Source: Candidatus Fusicatenibacter intestinigallinarum (lineage in GTDB: Bacteria; Bacillota; Clostridia; Lachnospirales; Lachnospiraceae). Taken from it: a stretch of DNA of 64,000 bases. The position numbers and the translations under genes are program-made. The DNA lies in NCBI GenBank assembly GCA_019119555.1, contig DWWU01000015.1:1-64000 (forward strand), given 5' to 3'. Shown in pieces: positions 1 to 8,473 of the stretch. Every line of letters begins with the position of its first letter. The stretch's first letter is position 1. A model generated the notes under the pieces. It was not told the DNA's origin and did not search any database. It was given only the letters and a program-made list of their open reading frames with translations.

Positions 1-110
1 TCCTGTATAATTTAAATCAAGGAGTTGACCAAAGAAAATACCTCAAGTAAATTTAGATTATTACTGACCTGGCGAGTTGGTAAAATCTAAAAATACAAGA
101 GGTATCTGAA
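1..110 (+). promoter_or_regulatory. Structured leader of the IS110-type transposase
   Basis: The leader folds into a nested inverted repeat. ATACCTC (38-44) pairs with GAGGTAT (99-105) and TTTAGATT (52-59) pairs with AATCTAAA (84-91). The right arm contains the GAGG ribosome binding site of the transposase that starts at 111, so the fold would hide that site. IS110-group elements are known to carry a non-coding bridge RNA upstream of the transposase. Only 110 bases of this leader are in the window, so the fold may be part of such an RNA or only a translational control hairpin. Confidence 0.5.
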
Positions 111-668
111 ATGAATAGTAAAACAAAAAGAACAAATAATCAAGTCAATTCTGTGATGAAAGTACAGGAACAGAGGGAGATGGTAGAAAAAGCAAACCGA
201 ATACTCAGTGAGATGAAATCCTTTACCTGGAGAGATCTTGAGACTCAGGGGAAATTCAACAAAAATGATAAGCTCTCATTCATCAGCGATGACATGCTGA
301 TTCTTGGATGTGATATTGGCAGTGAGACGCATTATGTCAGGGCAATCGATACAAGGGGCAGGGAGCTGAGCAGGAAGGCACTTGCATTTGATAATAATGC
401 TGAAGGATTTCAGAAAGCACATGACTGGGCAGTGCAGCTGGCAGCTGCAAATGACAAGAAACAGATTGTCTTAGGGCTTGAGCCTACCGGCCATTACTGG
501 TTCTGCCTTGCGGCATGGATGGTCTCAAACGGGATCAGTGTCGTCCAGGTGAACCCTTATGCTGTGAAACAGACGAAGGAGCTGGAAGATAACAGCCAGC
601 AGAAAGATGACAGGAAAGATCCGAAGCTGATTGCAAACCTTGTGAAGGAGGATTTTATATACTGGTAA
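111..668 (+). pseudogene. IS110-family transposase, N-terminal part only
   Basis: The first ~180 residues match the N-terminal RuvC-like DEDD domain of IS110 transposases: LGCDIGSETHYV near residue 65 with the first acidic residue, GLEPTGHYW near 123 with the catalytic Glu, and the QVNPYAVKQ and DRKDPKLIANLV blocks. Similarity stops after NLVKE, at about base 648. The frame then runs a few codons into sequence belonging to the downstream glycosidase and ends at 668. The second half, with the conserved Ser domain, is missing, so the enzyme cannot be functional. The start at 111 is preceded by GAGG with 8-base spacing. Confidence 0.85.
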
Positions 669-682
669 AAAAATTCGGAAAG

Positions 683-2524
683 GTGCAGGTCGGCTTCGGA
701 AACGGGAGAGAAGTATTTACGTTTGAATCCATTCGGTCGGACCTGAGAAAACATTCATGGAATGGAGTGACCGTTGTTTTCAGAAAGAAGGAAGGCTGGT
801 GCGATCTGTATGTCAACGGAATCCTGTCCAATCGCAGGCAGTTCCGGCGGCATATGGCAGTTTCCTGGCCGAAAGCGTCTGTTTATCTGGGAAAGTATGT
901 AGATCATGCAGACTATAGGAAAGATACGGAAACAGGTTGTTTCTACGGTCTGGTCAGAAACATGATGGTCTGTGCGGAAAGTCTCACGCCCCGGGAGGCG
1001 AAACGTCTGCAGGATACATGTCCTGTGGGGCAGGTGAAAGAAGAATGGTTTCTGGACAGAGACATTTTCCGAAAGGACAGACAGCGTCCGCAGTATCATC
1101 TGATTGCCCCGGGAAAATGGATGAATGAGCCCCATGCGCCATTGTATTTTGAGGGATGGTATCATATCTTCTATCAGGCAAATACCCATTCTCCCACCTG
1201 GAACAATATCCAGTGGGGGCATATGATCAGCAAGGATATGGTACATTGGACGGATATGCCGCTGGCGCTGGAAACGGAAAAGACTGTGGCTCCGGACGGC
1301 TGCTGGTCCGGCAGCGCGCTGGTGGATCGGCAGGGACGGCCCCGGATTTTCTATACGGCGGGCAACAATGAAAAATTTCCAAACCAGAGTGTGGCAATGG
1401 CGACAGCGTTGATTGAGCCGGATAAAAAACTCAGAAGCTGGCTCACGCATTCCGCTCCTGTTGTGGAACAGACGATGGGATGGCTGGGTGAATTCCGGGA
1501 TCCTTTCGTCTGGCTGGAAAATGATACGTATTTTATGCTCGTGGGAACCGGCGATGAGAACAATGGAGGAGGAAACGCGGTTCTTTATTCTTCTTCGGAC
1601 CTTCGTTCCTGGCAGCGCCACGGGTTTCTTGTGGATTATGATTATGACCGGAACCAGGAAGTGGGACATGTCTGGGAGCTTCCTGTGCTGCTGCCTCTGA
1701 AAGACGAAAGAGGAGAGACGGTCTGCAGCATTTTACTGTTCTGCGCCTGCCAGGTCGAAGGGGATGTGGTGGAAACGTATGGATTCCTTGGCCGATGGGA
1801 CGCCGGCTGCCGGACGTTTGAGAAATTCCATGACAGGGCTTTGCTTCTGGATCTTGGCAACGGCGCATTTACAGGACCCAGCGGTCTGGTGACGCCGGAT
1901 GGACGGAGCGTTGTATTTTCCATTGCCCAGGGGATGCGAAGGAGAGAGGATGAATATCATGCGGGATGGGCGCACAATGGCGGGCTTCCCATCGAACTGT
2001 TCCTCAGAGACGGCGAACTGCATCTGCGGCCTGTGAGGGAAATTCTGAGTCTTCGGAAAAAGCGGCTTCTGTATCTGGAAGATGTCTCTCTGGAACAGGC
2101 AAACGAGTATCTGGACAGGGTTGCGTGCAGCTGTGTCTATATGAAAATTGTCGGAGACGGGGAACAGCTGCTGGTGGAAACGCAAGACGGGGAAAAGAAA
2201 AAAACGGTCTCTTATGACAGAAGCAGCTGCCGGCTGGGCGTGATGGATCAGGACGGAAGAAAAACGGGAAAATACCGTGGAGAGGAAGATCAGGTTACAA
2301 TCGGAGAGGAACCGATCTCCGTAGAATATTTTCTGGATCACTCCATGATAGAAGTTTATCTGAACGAAAGAAAATCCGTCACACTGAGAAATTATGGAAA
2401 TGGAGACGGCAGAAAAATAAGACTGGAAGGAAAGACAGAAAAAATCAGACAGCTGGAAGTATGGGAAATGGAATCGGCATATCGGTTTGAGGAAAGGTTG
2501 GAAGGAAGTACAGAACATGAATAA
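683..2524 (+). CDS. GH32 family glycosidase (fructan/sucrose-type), 5'-truncated
   Basis: This is a beta-fructosidase-type five-bladed propeller enzyme. The N-terminal ~115 residues look like the end of a LamG/concanavalin-type carbohydrate domain. The propeller begins at QYHLIAPGKWMNEPHAP near residue 138. The usual WMNDPNG nucleophile motif reads WMNEPHAP here, with Glu149 in place of Asp. EFRDP (~271) and the acid/base motif as WELP (~330) are present. The reading frame is open upstream of the nominal GTG at 683 as far as the transposase junction near 650, and no ribosome binding site precedes it. The true N-terminus is therefore probably lost. The 3' end overlaps the GH13 gene by 8 bases, so they share an operon. 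Predicted to act on fructosides; the exact substrate is unknown. Confidence 0.8.
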   Translation: MQVGFGNGREVFTFESIRSDLRKHSWNGVTVVFRKKEGWCDLYVNGILSNRRQFRRHMAVSWPKASVYLGKYVDHADYRKDTETGCFYGLVRNMMVCAESLTPREAKRLQDTCPVGQVKEEWFLDRDIFRKDRQRPQYHLIAPGKWMNEPHAPLYFEGWYHIFYQANTHSPTWNNIQWGHMISKDMVHWTDMPLALETEKTVAPDGCWSGSALVDRQGRPRIFYTAGNNEKFPNQSVAMATALIEPDKKLRSWLTHSAPVVEQTMGWLGEFRDPFVWLENDTYFMLVGTGDENNGGGNAVLYSSSDLRSWQRHGFLVDYDYDRNQEVGHVWELPVLLPLKDERGETVCSILLFCACQVEGDVVETYGFLGRWDAGCRTFEKFHDRALLLDLGNGAFTGPSGLVTPDGRSVVFSIAQGMRRREDEYHAGWAHNGGLPIELFLRDGELHLRPVREILSLRKKRLLYLEDVSLEQANEYLDRVACSCVYMKIVGDGEQLLVETQDGEKKKTVSYDRSSCRLGVMDQDGRKTGKYRGEEDQVTIGEEPISVEYFLDHSMIEVYLNERKSVTLRNYGNGDGRKIRLEGKTEKIRQLEVWEMESAYRFEERLEGSTEHE

Positions 2525-4181
2525 GCAGTGGTGGAAAAGCAGTGTAGTATATCAGATTTATCCCAGAAGCTTTATGGACAGCAACGGCGACGGGATCGGA
2601 GACCTGAACGGTATCATCCGGAAGCTGGATTATCTGAAGGAATTAGGGGTGGATGTTCTCTGGATCTCTCCCATTTATAAATCACCGAATGACGATAACG
2701 GATACGATATTTCCGATTATCAGGATATTATGGATGAATTTGGAACTATGGAGGATTTTGACCGGCTTCTCGCAGGCGCCCATGAGAGAAAGATTAAGAT
2801 TATGATGGACCTGGTGGTCAACCATACTTCGGATGAGCATCCCTGGTTTCAGGAAAGCAGAAAGTCGAAGGACAATCCTTATCGGGACTTTTACATCTGG
2901 AGGGATCCCGTAGACGGAAAGGAGCCGAACAACTGGGGAGCCTGTTTCGGAGGTTCCGCCTGGGAACTGGATGAACAGACGGGAATGTATTATCTGCATC
3001 TTTTCTCAAAAAAGCAGCCGGATCTGAACTGGGAAAATGATGAAGTGCGCAGACGTATCTACGAGATGATGAACTGGTGGTGTGAGAAAGGAATCGACGG
3101 ATTCCGAATGGACGTTATCAGCCTGCTCTCGAAAGTACAGACCTTCCCGGACGGAGAAAAGGGAGACGGACTTTATGGAAACAGCGATCCCTATGTGTGC
3201 AACGGACCCCGGATCCATGAATTTCTCCAGGAGATGAATCGGGAAGTTCTGTCGAAATATGATCTGATTACGGTAGGCGAGACTTCTGGTGTTACTGTAG
3301 AGCAGGCAAAAAAATATGCAAACCTGGACGGGTCGGAACTGAACATGGTTTTTCAGTTTGAACATGCATTTCTGAACAATGGCCCGTATGGAAAATGGAC
3401 AGATAATCCGGTGCCGCTTCCGGAGCTGAAGGAGGTCCTGAGTAAATGGCAGACGGAGCTGGAGGGAAAAGCATGGAACAGTCTTTACTGGGATAATCAC
3501 GACCAGCCCAGAGCGGTTTCCCGGTACGGAAACGATTCGCCCCGATACAGAGAGGTATCGGCCAAGATGCTCGCCACATGTCTGCATATGATGCAGGGAA
3601 CCCCCTATATCTATCAGGGGGAAGAACTGGGAATGACGAATATCTATTTTGAAAGTATCGATGACTACAAGGATATTGAGTGTATTGATAACTATTATGA
3701 GCTGACAGGCTCCGGTCTGATCAGCAAGGAGGATATGATTCGTTATCTTGGGCTGCGGGGCAGGGACAATGCAAGGACGCCCATGCAGTGGGATGATACG
3801 GAGAATGCCGGGTTTACCACAGGAACGCCATGGCTGAAGGTGAATCCGAATTATAAGCAGATCAACGCGGCGTCGCAGGTTCATGATGAGAATTCGGTTT
3901 TCAGTTATTACAAAAAGCTGATTTCCCTCAGAAAACAGTATCCGATTATCATAGACGGCCATTATGAACTGCTCCTGCCGGAGGATGATAAAATTTTTGC
4001 GTACACAAGAACGCTGGGAAAAGAAAAGCTTCTTGTAATCTGTAATTTTTCTGAGGAAACACTTGACTGTCCGCTGGGGCTGCCGGAACATGGGGAACTG
4101 CTGATTGCCAATTATGAAACGCAGGAAGACGGGGTGCTGAAACCTTACGAGGCGATTGCTGTTCTGACGACGGAGGAATAG
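2517..4181 (+). CDS. GH13 oligo-1,6-glucosidase / alpha-glucosidase
   Basis: A 554-residue cytoplasmic GH13 enzyme hydrolysing short alpha-glucosides such as isomaltose or sucrose. It opens with WWKSSVVYQIYPRSF and the DSNGDGIGDLNGI loop. The catalytic set is complete: nucleophile Asp in DGFRMDVI (~198), acid Glu in TVGETSG (~254), and the transition-state Asp in NHDQPRAVSRYG (~327). The small beta domain ends the protein. Start 2517 is chosen because MNKQWWK is the normal family N-terminus and GGAAGGAAGT lies just upstream; an upstream in-frame ATG at 2487 is inside the previous gene. Between two GH32 genes it fits sucrose or fructo-oligosaccharide breakdown. Trehalose-6-phosphate hydrolase is a close relative and cannot be excluded. 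Confidence 0.88.
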   Translation: MNKQWWKSSVVYQIYPRSFMDSNGDGIGDLNGIIRKLDYLKELGVDVLWISPIYKSPNDDNGYDISDYQDIMDEFGTMEDFDRLLAGAHERKIKIMMDLVVNHTSDEHPWFQESRKSKDNPYRDFYIWRDPVDGKEPNNWGACFGGSAWELDEQTGMYYLHLFSKKQPDLNWENDEVRRRIYEMMNWWCEKGIDGFRMDVISLLSKVQTFPDGEKGDGLYGNSDPYVCNGPRIHEFLQEMNREVLSKYDLITVGETSGVTVEQAKKYANLDGSELNMVFQFEHAFLNNGPYGKWTDNPVPLPELKEVLSKWQTELEGKAWNSLYWDNHDQPRAVSRYGNDSPRYREVSAKMLATCLHMMQGTPYIYQGEELGMTNIYFESIDDYKDIECIDNYYELTGSGLISKEDMIRYLGLRGRDNARTPMQWDDTENAGFTTGTPWLKVNPNYKQINAASQVHDENSVFSYYKKLISLRKQYPIIIDGHYELLLPEDDKIFAYTRTLGKEKLLVICNFSEETLDCPLGLPEHGELLIANYETQEDGVLKPYEAIAVLTTEE

Positions 4182-4286
4182 ACGGTCAGAGAAATCCGGG
4201 ATTGTTTCCTTCCGGAAAAGCGGATTTCAGGGATATCGTCATGAAAGACAAAATTGGATCATTGCGTGAAAGGGAGAAATCAGAAT

Positions 4287-5768
4287 ATGACAAGTCAGGC
4301 ATTAAGAGAAGCACGTATTTATGAAGATGTTGCCGAAAAGATGATTGCAAAAGAAGAACGGCCGGTATTTCATCTGTCGGCACGTACAGGGTGGATGAAT
4401 GATCCCAATGGATTTTCCTTCTATGACGGAAAATACCATATGTTTTATCAGTATCATCCGTACGATTCTCATTGGGGGCCCATGCACTGGGGACATGCGG
4501 TAAGTGAAGATCTTCTGCATTGGGAATATCTGCCGGCAGCGCTGGCCCCGGATGAAATCTATGACCGAAACGGATGTTTTTCCGGGAGCGCTGTTGCGCT
4601 TCCCGACGGCAGGCAGCTGCTGATGTATACCGGGGTGCAGCAGCAGCGTCTGGCAAACGGCGGGATCAGAGACATACAGACCCAGTGCCTTGCGGTGGGA
4701 AATGGAATGGATTATGAGAAATATGAAAACAACCCGGTGCTGGATGAAAACGATCTGCCTGAGGGATGCAGCGCTTCCGATTTCCGGGATCCGAAGGTGT
4801 GGAGGAAAGAAGACGGAACGTACTGCTGTGTAGTGGGAAATCGTCCGGCGGACGGGAGCGGACAGATTCTGCTGTTTACCAGCGTGGACGGCTTTTCCTG
4901 GAACTTTAAAAAGGTACTGATTGCCAACAACAACCGTTTCGGCAAAATGTGGGAATGCCCCGATTTATTCGAGCTGGATGGGCAGATGGTGCTGCTTACC
5001 AGTCCCCAGGATATGCTTCCCCAGGGATTCGAGTATCATAACGGAAACGGAACGTTGTGTCTGATTGGCGATTACGATAAGGAGACAGATACCTTTACCG
5101 AAAAACATAATCAGGCGATCGATTACGGCATCGACTTTTATGCGCCTCAGACCACACTTGCACCGGATGGACGCCGGATCATGATCGGATGGCTGCAGAA
5201 TTGGGATACCTGTAATTTCAGATCACGGAATATGGCATGGTTCGGACAGATGAGTCTGCCGCGGGAACTCTTTATTAAAAATGGAAGATTGTATCAGAGA
5301 CCGGTGAAAGAGCTGGAAAACATGAGGAAAAATAAGGTGGAATATTGCAATGTCGATATTTCCGGGAATGTCCGCCTTGACGGGATCAGGGGCCGCAGGA
5401 TCGATATGGAACTGGTGCTTCGGCCGGCGGATCAGCAGAACATTTACCAGAAATTTGCGGTGCGTTTTGCGCAGAATGACCAGTATCAGACCTCCTTCAG
5501 TTTTCGTCCGCGGGAGTCTGTTTTAAAGATCGACAGAAAATTCTCCGGTTCAAGAAGAGCGATCATACATCAGCGCCGGAGCCTTGTGAACAGTAAAAAT
5601 GGCGAACTGAAGATAAGAATTATTCTGGATCGTTTCAGCGTGGAGGCATTCATAAATGATGGGGAGCAGGTGATGTCGGCCGTCATTCATACGGATCAGG
5701 AAGCGGACGGTATTTCTTTTTTCGCTGATGGTGCTGCGAAGATGGACATAGTAAAATATGACCTCTGA
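4287..5768 (+). CDS. GH32 beta-fructofuranosidase (sucrose/sucrose-6-P hydrolase)
   Basis: A 493-residue GH32 enzyme with all canonical motifs: LSARTGWMNDPNG with the Asp nucleophile (~36), DFRDPKVW (~166) and the acid/base Glu in MWECPD (~221), followed by a C-terminal beta-sandwich. There is no signal peptide, so it should act in the cytoplasm on imported sucrose, sucrose-6-phosphate or fructo-oligosaccharides. The start at 4287 has AGGGAG 10 bases upstream; an in-frame ATG at 4254 lacks a site. It follows the GH13 gene by 105 bases on the same strand. Unlike the first GH32 gene it keeps the normal Asp nucleophile, so the two paralogues probably differ in substrate. Confidence 0.9.
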   Translation: MTSQALREARIYEDVAEKMIAKEERPVFHLSARTGWMNDPNGFSFYDGKYHMFYQYHPYDSHWGPMHWGHAVSEDLLHWEYLPAALAPDEIYDRNGCFSGSAVALPDGRQLLMYTGVQQQRLANGGIRDIQTQCLAVGNGMDYEKYENNPVLDENDLPEGCSASDFRDPKVWRKEDGTYCCVVGNRPADGSGQILLFTSVDGFSWNFKKVLIANNNRFGKMWECPDLFELDGQMVLLTSPQDMLPQGFEYHNGNGTLCLIGDYDKETDTFTEKHNQAIDYGIDFYAPQTTLAPDGRRIMIGWLQNWDTCNFRSRNMAWFGQMSLPRELFIKNGRLYQRPVKELENMRKNKVEYCNVDISGNVRLDGIRGRRIDMELVLRPADQQNIYQKFAVRFAQNDQYQTSFSFRPRESVLKIDRKFSGSRRAIIHQRRSLVNSKNGELKIRIILDRFSVEAFINDGEQVMSAVIHTDQEADGISFFADGAAKMDIVKYDL

Positions 5769-5886
5769 TCTGTGCGGAAAGACATGCGGAAAGCAGCACA
5801 CTCTGTATACGGCTTATACGGCTGAGTGCCGTCATTCTGAGATTTTACATATATTGATTCTGAGAGATAAATATGGCGGCGATGGA

Positions 5887-6039
5887 ATGAAAAAAAGAAA
5901 TTCCGTACAGCAGAAGATGACAGAGTTTGAGTATGAAAGTACCCACAGATGCGGAAGATTTTTCAGAATACAGAAGTCATTGAAAGAGCTGGAAAAGCTT
6001 CTGGGTGGATCCGGGAAAAAGCGGAAGGGAAAGAAATAG
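5887..6039 (+). CDS. Possible small basic protein, 50 aa
   Basis: A short frame after the sucrase gene, starting MKKRNSVQQK and ending in a lysine-rich tail (GSGKKRKGKK). It has one central His-Arg-Cys and a predicted helix with Leu/Glu repeats. No family is recognised. The ribosome binding site is weak (GGCGGCGATGG). A strong hairpin terminator follows the stop by only 9 bases, which favours a real transcript end here. It may be a genuine small gene or just the 3' UTR of the sucrase operon. Confidence 0.35.
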   Translation: MKKRNSVQQKMTEFEYESTHRCGRFFRIQKSLKELEKLLGGSGKKRKGKK

Positions 6040-6047
6040 CTGTCCGT

Positions 6048-6077
6048 CAGGTCTGCACGGTTATCCGTGCAGACCTG
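6048..6077 (+). terminator. Terminator of the glycosidase operon
   Basis: A perfect 13-bp inverted repeat, CAGGTCTGCACGG and its complement, with loop TTAT, followed by ATAAAAATCTTTTC. The arm sequence resembles the AGGTCTGTGCA arm of the dispersed repeats, so the terminator may derive from one. Confidence 0.7.
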
Positions 6078-6195
6078 ATAAAAATCTTTTCGGTACATGG
6101 AAGTTTACCGGTTTGTGTATTTTGACTTAAATATAAACAAATTATAAAAAATCATTGTGAATAATAACAAATCAGAAAATAAGTTAAAAAAAGGG

Positions 6196-6224
6196 TTGAT
6201 TTTTTTGCGTGTATCGCATATAAT
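6196..6224 (+). promoter_or_regulatory. Sigma-A type promoter of tRNA-Lys
   Basis: TTGATT at 6196-6201 and TATAAT at 6219-6224 with a 17-base spacer, 53 bases before the tRNA. Confidence 0.8.
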
Positions 6225-6276
6225 AATTCTTGCGTTCCGATGAGGGACATCAAATAATCAAAAAAATATAAGGTTT

Positions 6277-6349
6277 GCGCCTTTAGCTCAGTTGGTAGAG
6301 CAGTAGACTCTTAATCTATTTGTCCAGGGTTCGAGTCCCTGAAGGCGCA
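6277..6349 (+). tRNA. tRNA-Lys (anticodon CTT)
   Basis: A cloverleaf with acceptor stem GCGCCTT/AAGGCGC, D-arm GCTCAGTTGGTAGAGC, anticodon stem GTAGA/TCTAT with loop CTCTTAA (anticodon CTT) and T-arm CCAGGGTTCGAGTCCCTG. The CCA end is not encoded. It stands alone between the glycosidase operon and a convergent membrane protein gene. Confidence 0.97.
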
Positions 6350-6355
6350 CTAAAA

Positions 6356-6400
6356 GCACTGTTTTTGCAGACGCGTGAGCTGCGGGGACGGTGTTTTTTT
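6356..6400 (+). terminator. Terminator after tRNA-Lys
   Basis: CACTGTTTTTGCAG pairs over 14 positions, several of them G-U, with CTGCGGGGACGGTG, and is followed by a run of seven T. Confidence 0.75.
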
Positions 6401-6417
6401 GTGCGGAAAAAGTAAAG

Positions 6418-6491
6418 AAAACTCTCTCTCATTTTCCGATGTGTCTGATATTTCTTATTGCTGAGACACAAAAGAAATGAGAGAGGGTTTT
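6418..6491. terminator. Long nested hairpin, probable bidirectional terminator
   Basis: A 17-base outer stem (6418-6434 with 6475-6491, one wobble position) encloses a second stem, TGTGTCT (6440-6446) with AGACACA (6464-6470). The outer arms end in AAAA and TTTT, so it could end transcripts from either strand. It lies between tRNA-Lys and the convergent GtrII-like gene. Confidence 0.5.
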
Positions 6492-6562
6492 GCCGTATAC
6501 ATTCAGAAACATATATCGTACAGGAGTTTTCTTTCCGCTTTCGTATCGGCCAATGCCGTTCG

Positions 6563-8131
6563 TCAGGATAACCGGATAATCATGATTCCATCCACTGCCT
6601 GAACACTTCCTGTGGCGGGCCATACCGGCATGGAGGCAGCCTGTGTCTGCGCGAATGCAGCTTCCTCAGGAGTGGGAAGTTCCATATCGTATCCCAGGGT
6701 GTCACAGAAGCCAATGATACGTCCGGTAGAACCACAGTAGCTTGACGCGTCCCACTCAAAAAATGAGACGCCGATCATTTCTCCTCTCTGCGCGCCGTCG
6801 GTAAGATTTGCGCTTCTGCTTCCGACAAAAACAACCGGGTAATCCTCCATTCCGTTGTCCGCAGCTATCTGTTCGATCCGCTCATAGACGGAAGATGCCA
6901 GGTCTTTGTCCTGATTATAGGTGACAAACGCCGTATGGAAAAGCTGCGTCATACTCTGGCCCTGACGGAGCGTCACAAAGACACTGATAAGACAGCAGAG
7001 AAGGGCCAGCGATTTCTTTGTAAACGTTGTGATGCCCGCCAGGAAGAAGGCAAATACAAAGACGTACGCAAGCTGTCCTCGCAGCGGCTGGTGCGTTCCG
7101 CCCACAACAGAGAGGAACGTGGGAGACAGCGCCAGAAGAATCAGTGCCGTAACATACAGCGGAAAGCCGGTTCGCTTCATGTTGTGTCCGCGATTCAGGA
7201 GCAGAGCGCCGCAGATCACCATAGCCGGTGTGAACATCCAGTGGAAGAACACTGACCAGTTTCCCAGATAAATCCGGGCGCAGTCAGACAGAACATTTCT
7301 CAGCGCCGCCCGGAATCCGATGGTCTTCCACAGAAACATATTGTTTACGTAATCTGTCGCGTCAATGCCGTAATACAGCCGGATAACTTTTCCTGCGAGT
7401 ACATAAAGCACAAGACCGATGCAGAACACAGCAATATATTTCACGCAGCAGAGCAGCCACGGATATTTTCCGCGCAGCTGCACCGAAGGATTCTGGTAAG
7501 CCAGCAGAAAAGAAACCAGAGCCACAGAGATAAACAGCCCGGCAAAGGCCTGATAGGAACCGAAAGCCCAGACCATAAAGATAAGGGAGGGAGCAATCCA
7601 GAGGAAACTTTCTCTCCAGAACAGCCAGCGGCTGAAACAGTAAACCGCAGCGATGCAGAGCAGTCCGGCCCAGGCGATCTCAAAGGACTGAAGCGTAAAG
7701 AAAAACTGTTCCGCCAGACAGGGAGCGCTGACATATGCGATCGGGAAAATATAATAGAACAGCCGGTAGCAGCGGTCCTCCCCTTTCCATTCCTTCACAC
7801 AGAAGTCGAAGAAAAATGCTGAGAATCCAAGAGCAAGAATCATCAGAAAATTAGATACATAGGGTACAAAAATATTCATTAGGAACAGCTTTTTCGTAAA
7901 CACAAGACCAAAACGGTCAATGGTCAGCCAGGAATCCAGAAGCTCCTGCTGAGAAGAAAGAGCCGCTTCGCTGTCGATGGAAAAATCGTAGTAAAAAATC
8001 CGAACTCCATATAAAAACAGCAGAGCCAGTGTCAGAACACCGATCACACCTTTGTGACTTCCGGCAAATGCGGAGAATCTGGAAGCAGATCCCTTCAGCT
8101 CCGACCAGAAATCAGAACACAACTTTTTCAT
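6563..8131 (-). CDS. GtrII-like polytopic membrane glucosyltransferase
   Basis: A 522-residue protein with about ten hydrophobic segments. It resembles the GtrII/GT-C-like family, which transfers sugars from polyprenyl carriers onto cell-surface polymers outside the membrane. The early extracytoplasmic stretch FYYDFSIDSEAAL carries acidic residues typical of the first loop of GT-C enzymes. The soluble C-terminal part ends in VQAVDGIMIIRLS. The start at 8131 has AAAGGA 9 bases upstream; a GTG at 8155 would add eight residues. It stands alone on the minus strand, so its acceptor cannot be read from neighbours. The family call rests on overall character, not on a decisive motif. Confidence 0.65.
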   Translation of the reverse strand: MKKLCSDFWSELKGSASRFSAFAGSHKGVIGVLTLALLFLYGVRIFYYDFSIDSEAALSSQQELLDSWLTIDRFGLVFTKKLFLMNIFVPYVSNFLMILALGFSAFFFDFCVKEWKGEDRCYRLFYYIFPIAYVSAPCLAEQFFFTLQSFEIAWAGLLCIAAVYCFSRWLFWRESFLWIAPSLIFMVWAFGSYQAFAGLFISVALVSFLLAYQNPSVQLRGKYPWLLCCVKYIAVFCIGLVLYVLAGKVIRLYYGIDATDYVNNMFLWKTIGFRAALRNVLSDCARIYLGNWSVFFHWMFTPAMVICGALLLNRGHNMKRTGFPLYVTALILLALSPTFLSVVGGTHQPLRGQLAYVFVFAFFLAGITTFTKKSLALLCCLISVFVTLRQGQSMTQLFHTAFVTYNQDKDLASSVYERIEQIAADNGMEDYPVVFVGSRSANLTDGAQRGEMIGVSFFEWDASSYCGSTGRIIGFCDTLGYDMELPTPEEAAFAQTQAASMPVWPATGSVQAVDGIMIIRLS

Positions 8132-8260
8132 AACAGATAATCCTTTCTTTTTCACTCCCCGCGGACAGCTGTTTCTTTGGCGCGGAAGATTTGATATATA
8201 AAGATTTTAATACTTTTTCCCTGTCAGCACAATATAAGAATCACAGAGCCTGTCAGCAAT

Positions 8261-8290
8261 GGTAACCGTTCAGCCAGCTGAACTGTTACC
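8261..8290. repeat. Palindromic repeat, short form
   Basis: GGTAACCGTTCAGCC followed by AGCTGAACTGTTACC, a near-perfect 30-base palindrome. It is one of many copies of the same repeat in the window. The gap 8132-8473 holds this repeat, degenerate relatives of the long repeat near 8320-8370 and the hairpin at 8384-8437, and no gene. Confidence 0.85.
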
Positions 8291-8383
8291 AGCAATCGCA
8301 GCCTTTCGTTCGGATCTGTGTATTTTCGGCACGGATCCCATGAAAGCACAGTACCTGCGGGCATCCGGCCGGAAACACGTACA

Positions 8384-8437
8384 GGAAACGCAAAGAGAGC
8401 GCGGAATTTATAAGTTCCGCGCTCTCTTTGCGTTTCC
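8384..8437 (-). terminator. Hairpin ending the sugar ABC operon
   Basis: A perfect 23-bp stem (8384-8406 with 8415-8437) with an 8-base loop, 37 bases past the stop of the last permease gene. No long T run follows on the minus strand, so it may act mainly as a 3'-end stabiliser. Confidence 0.6.
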
Positions 8438-8473
8438 GTATTCTTCGCCTGCGTGCCTTTTGCCCGCGTTTTC

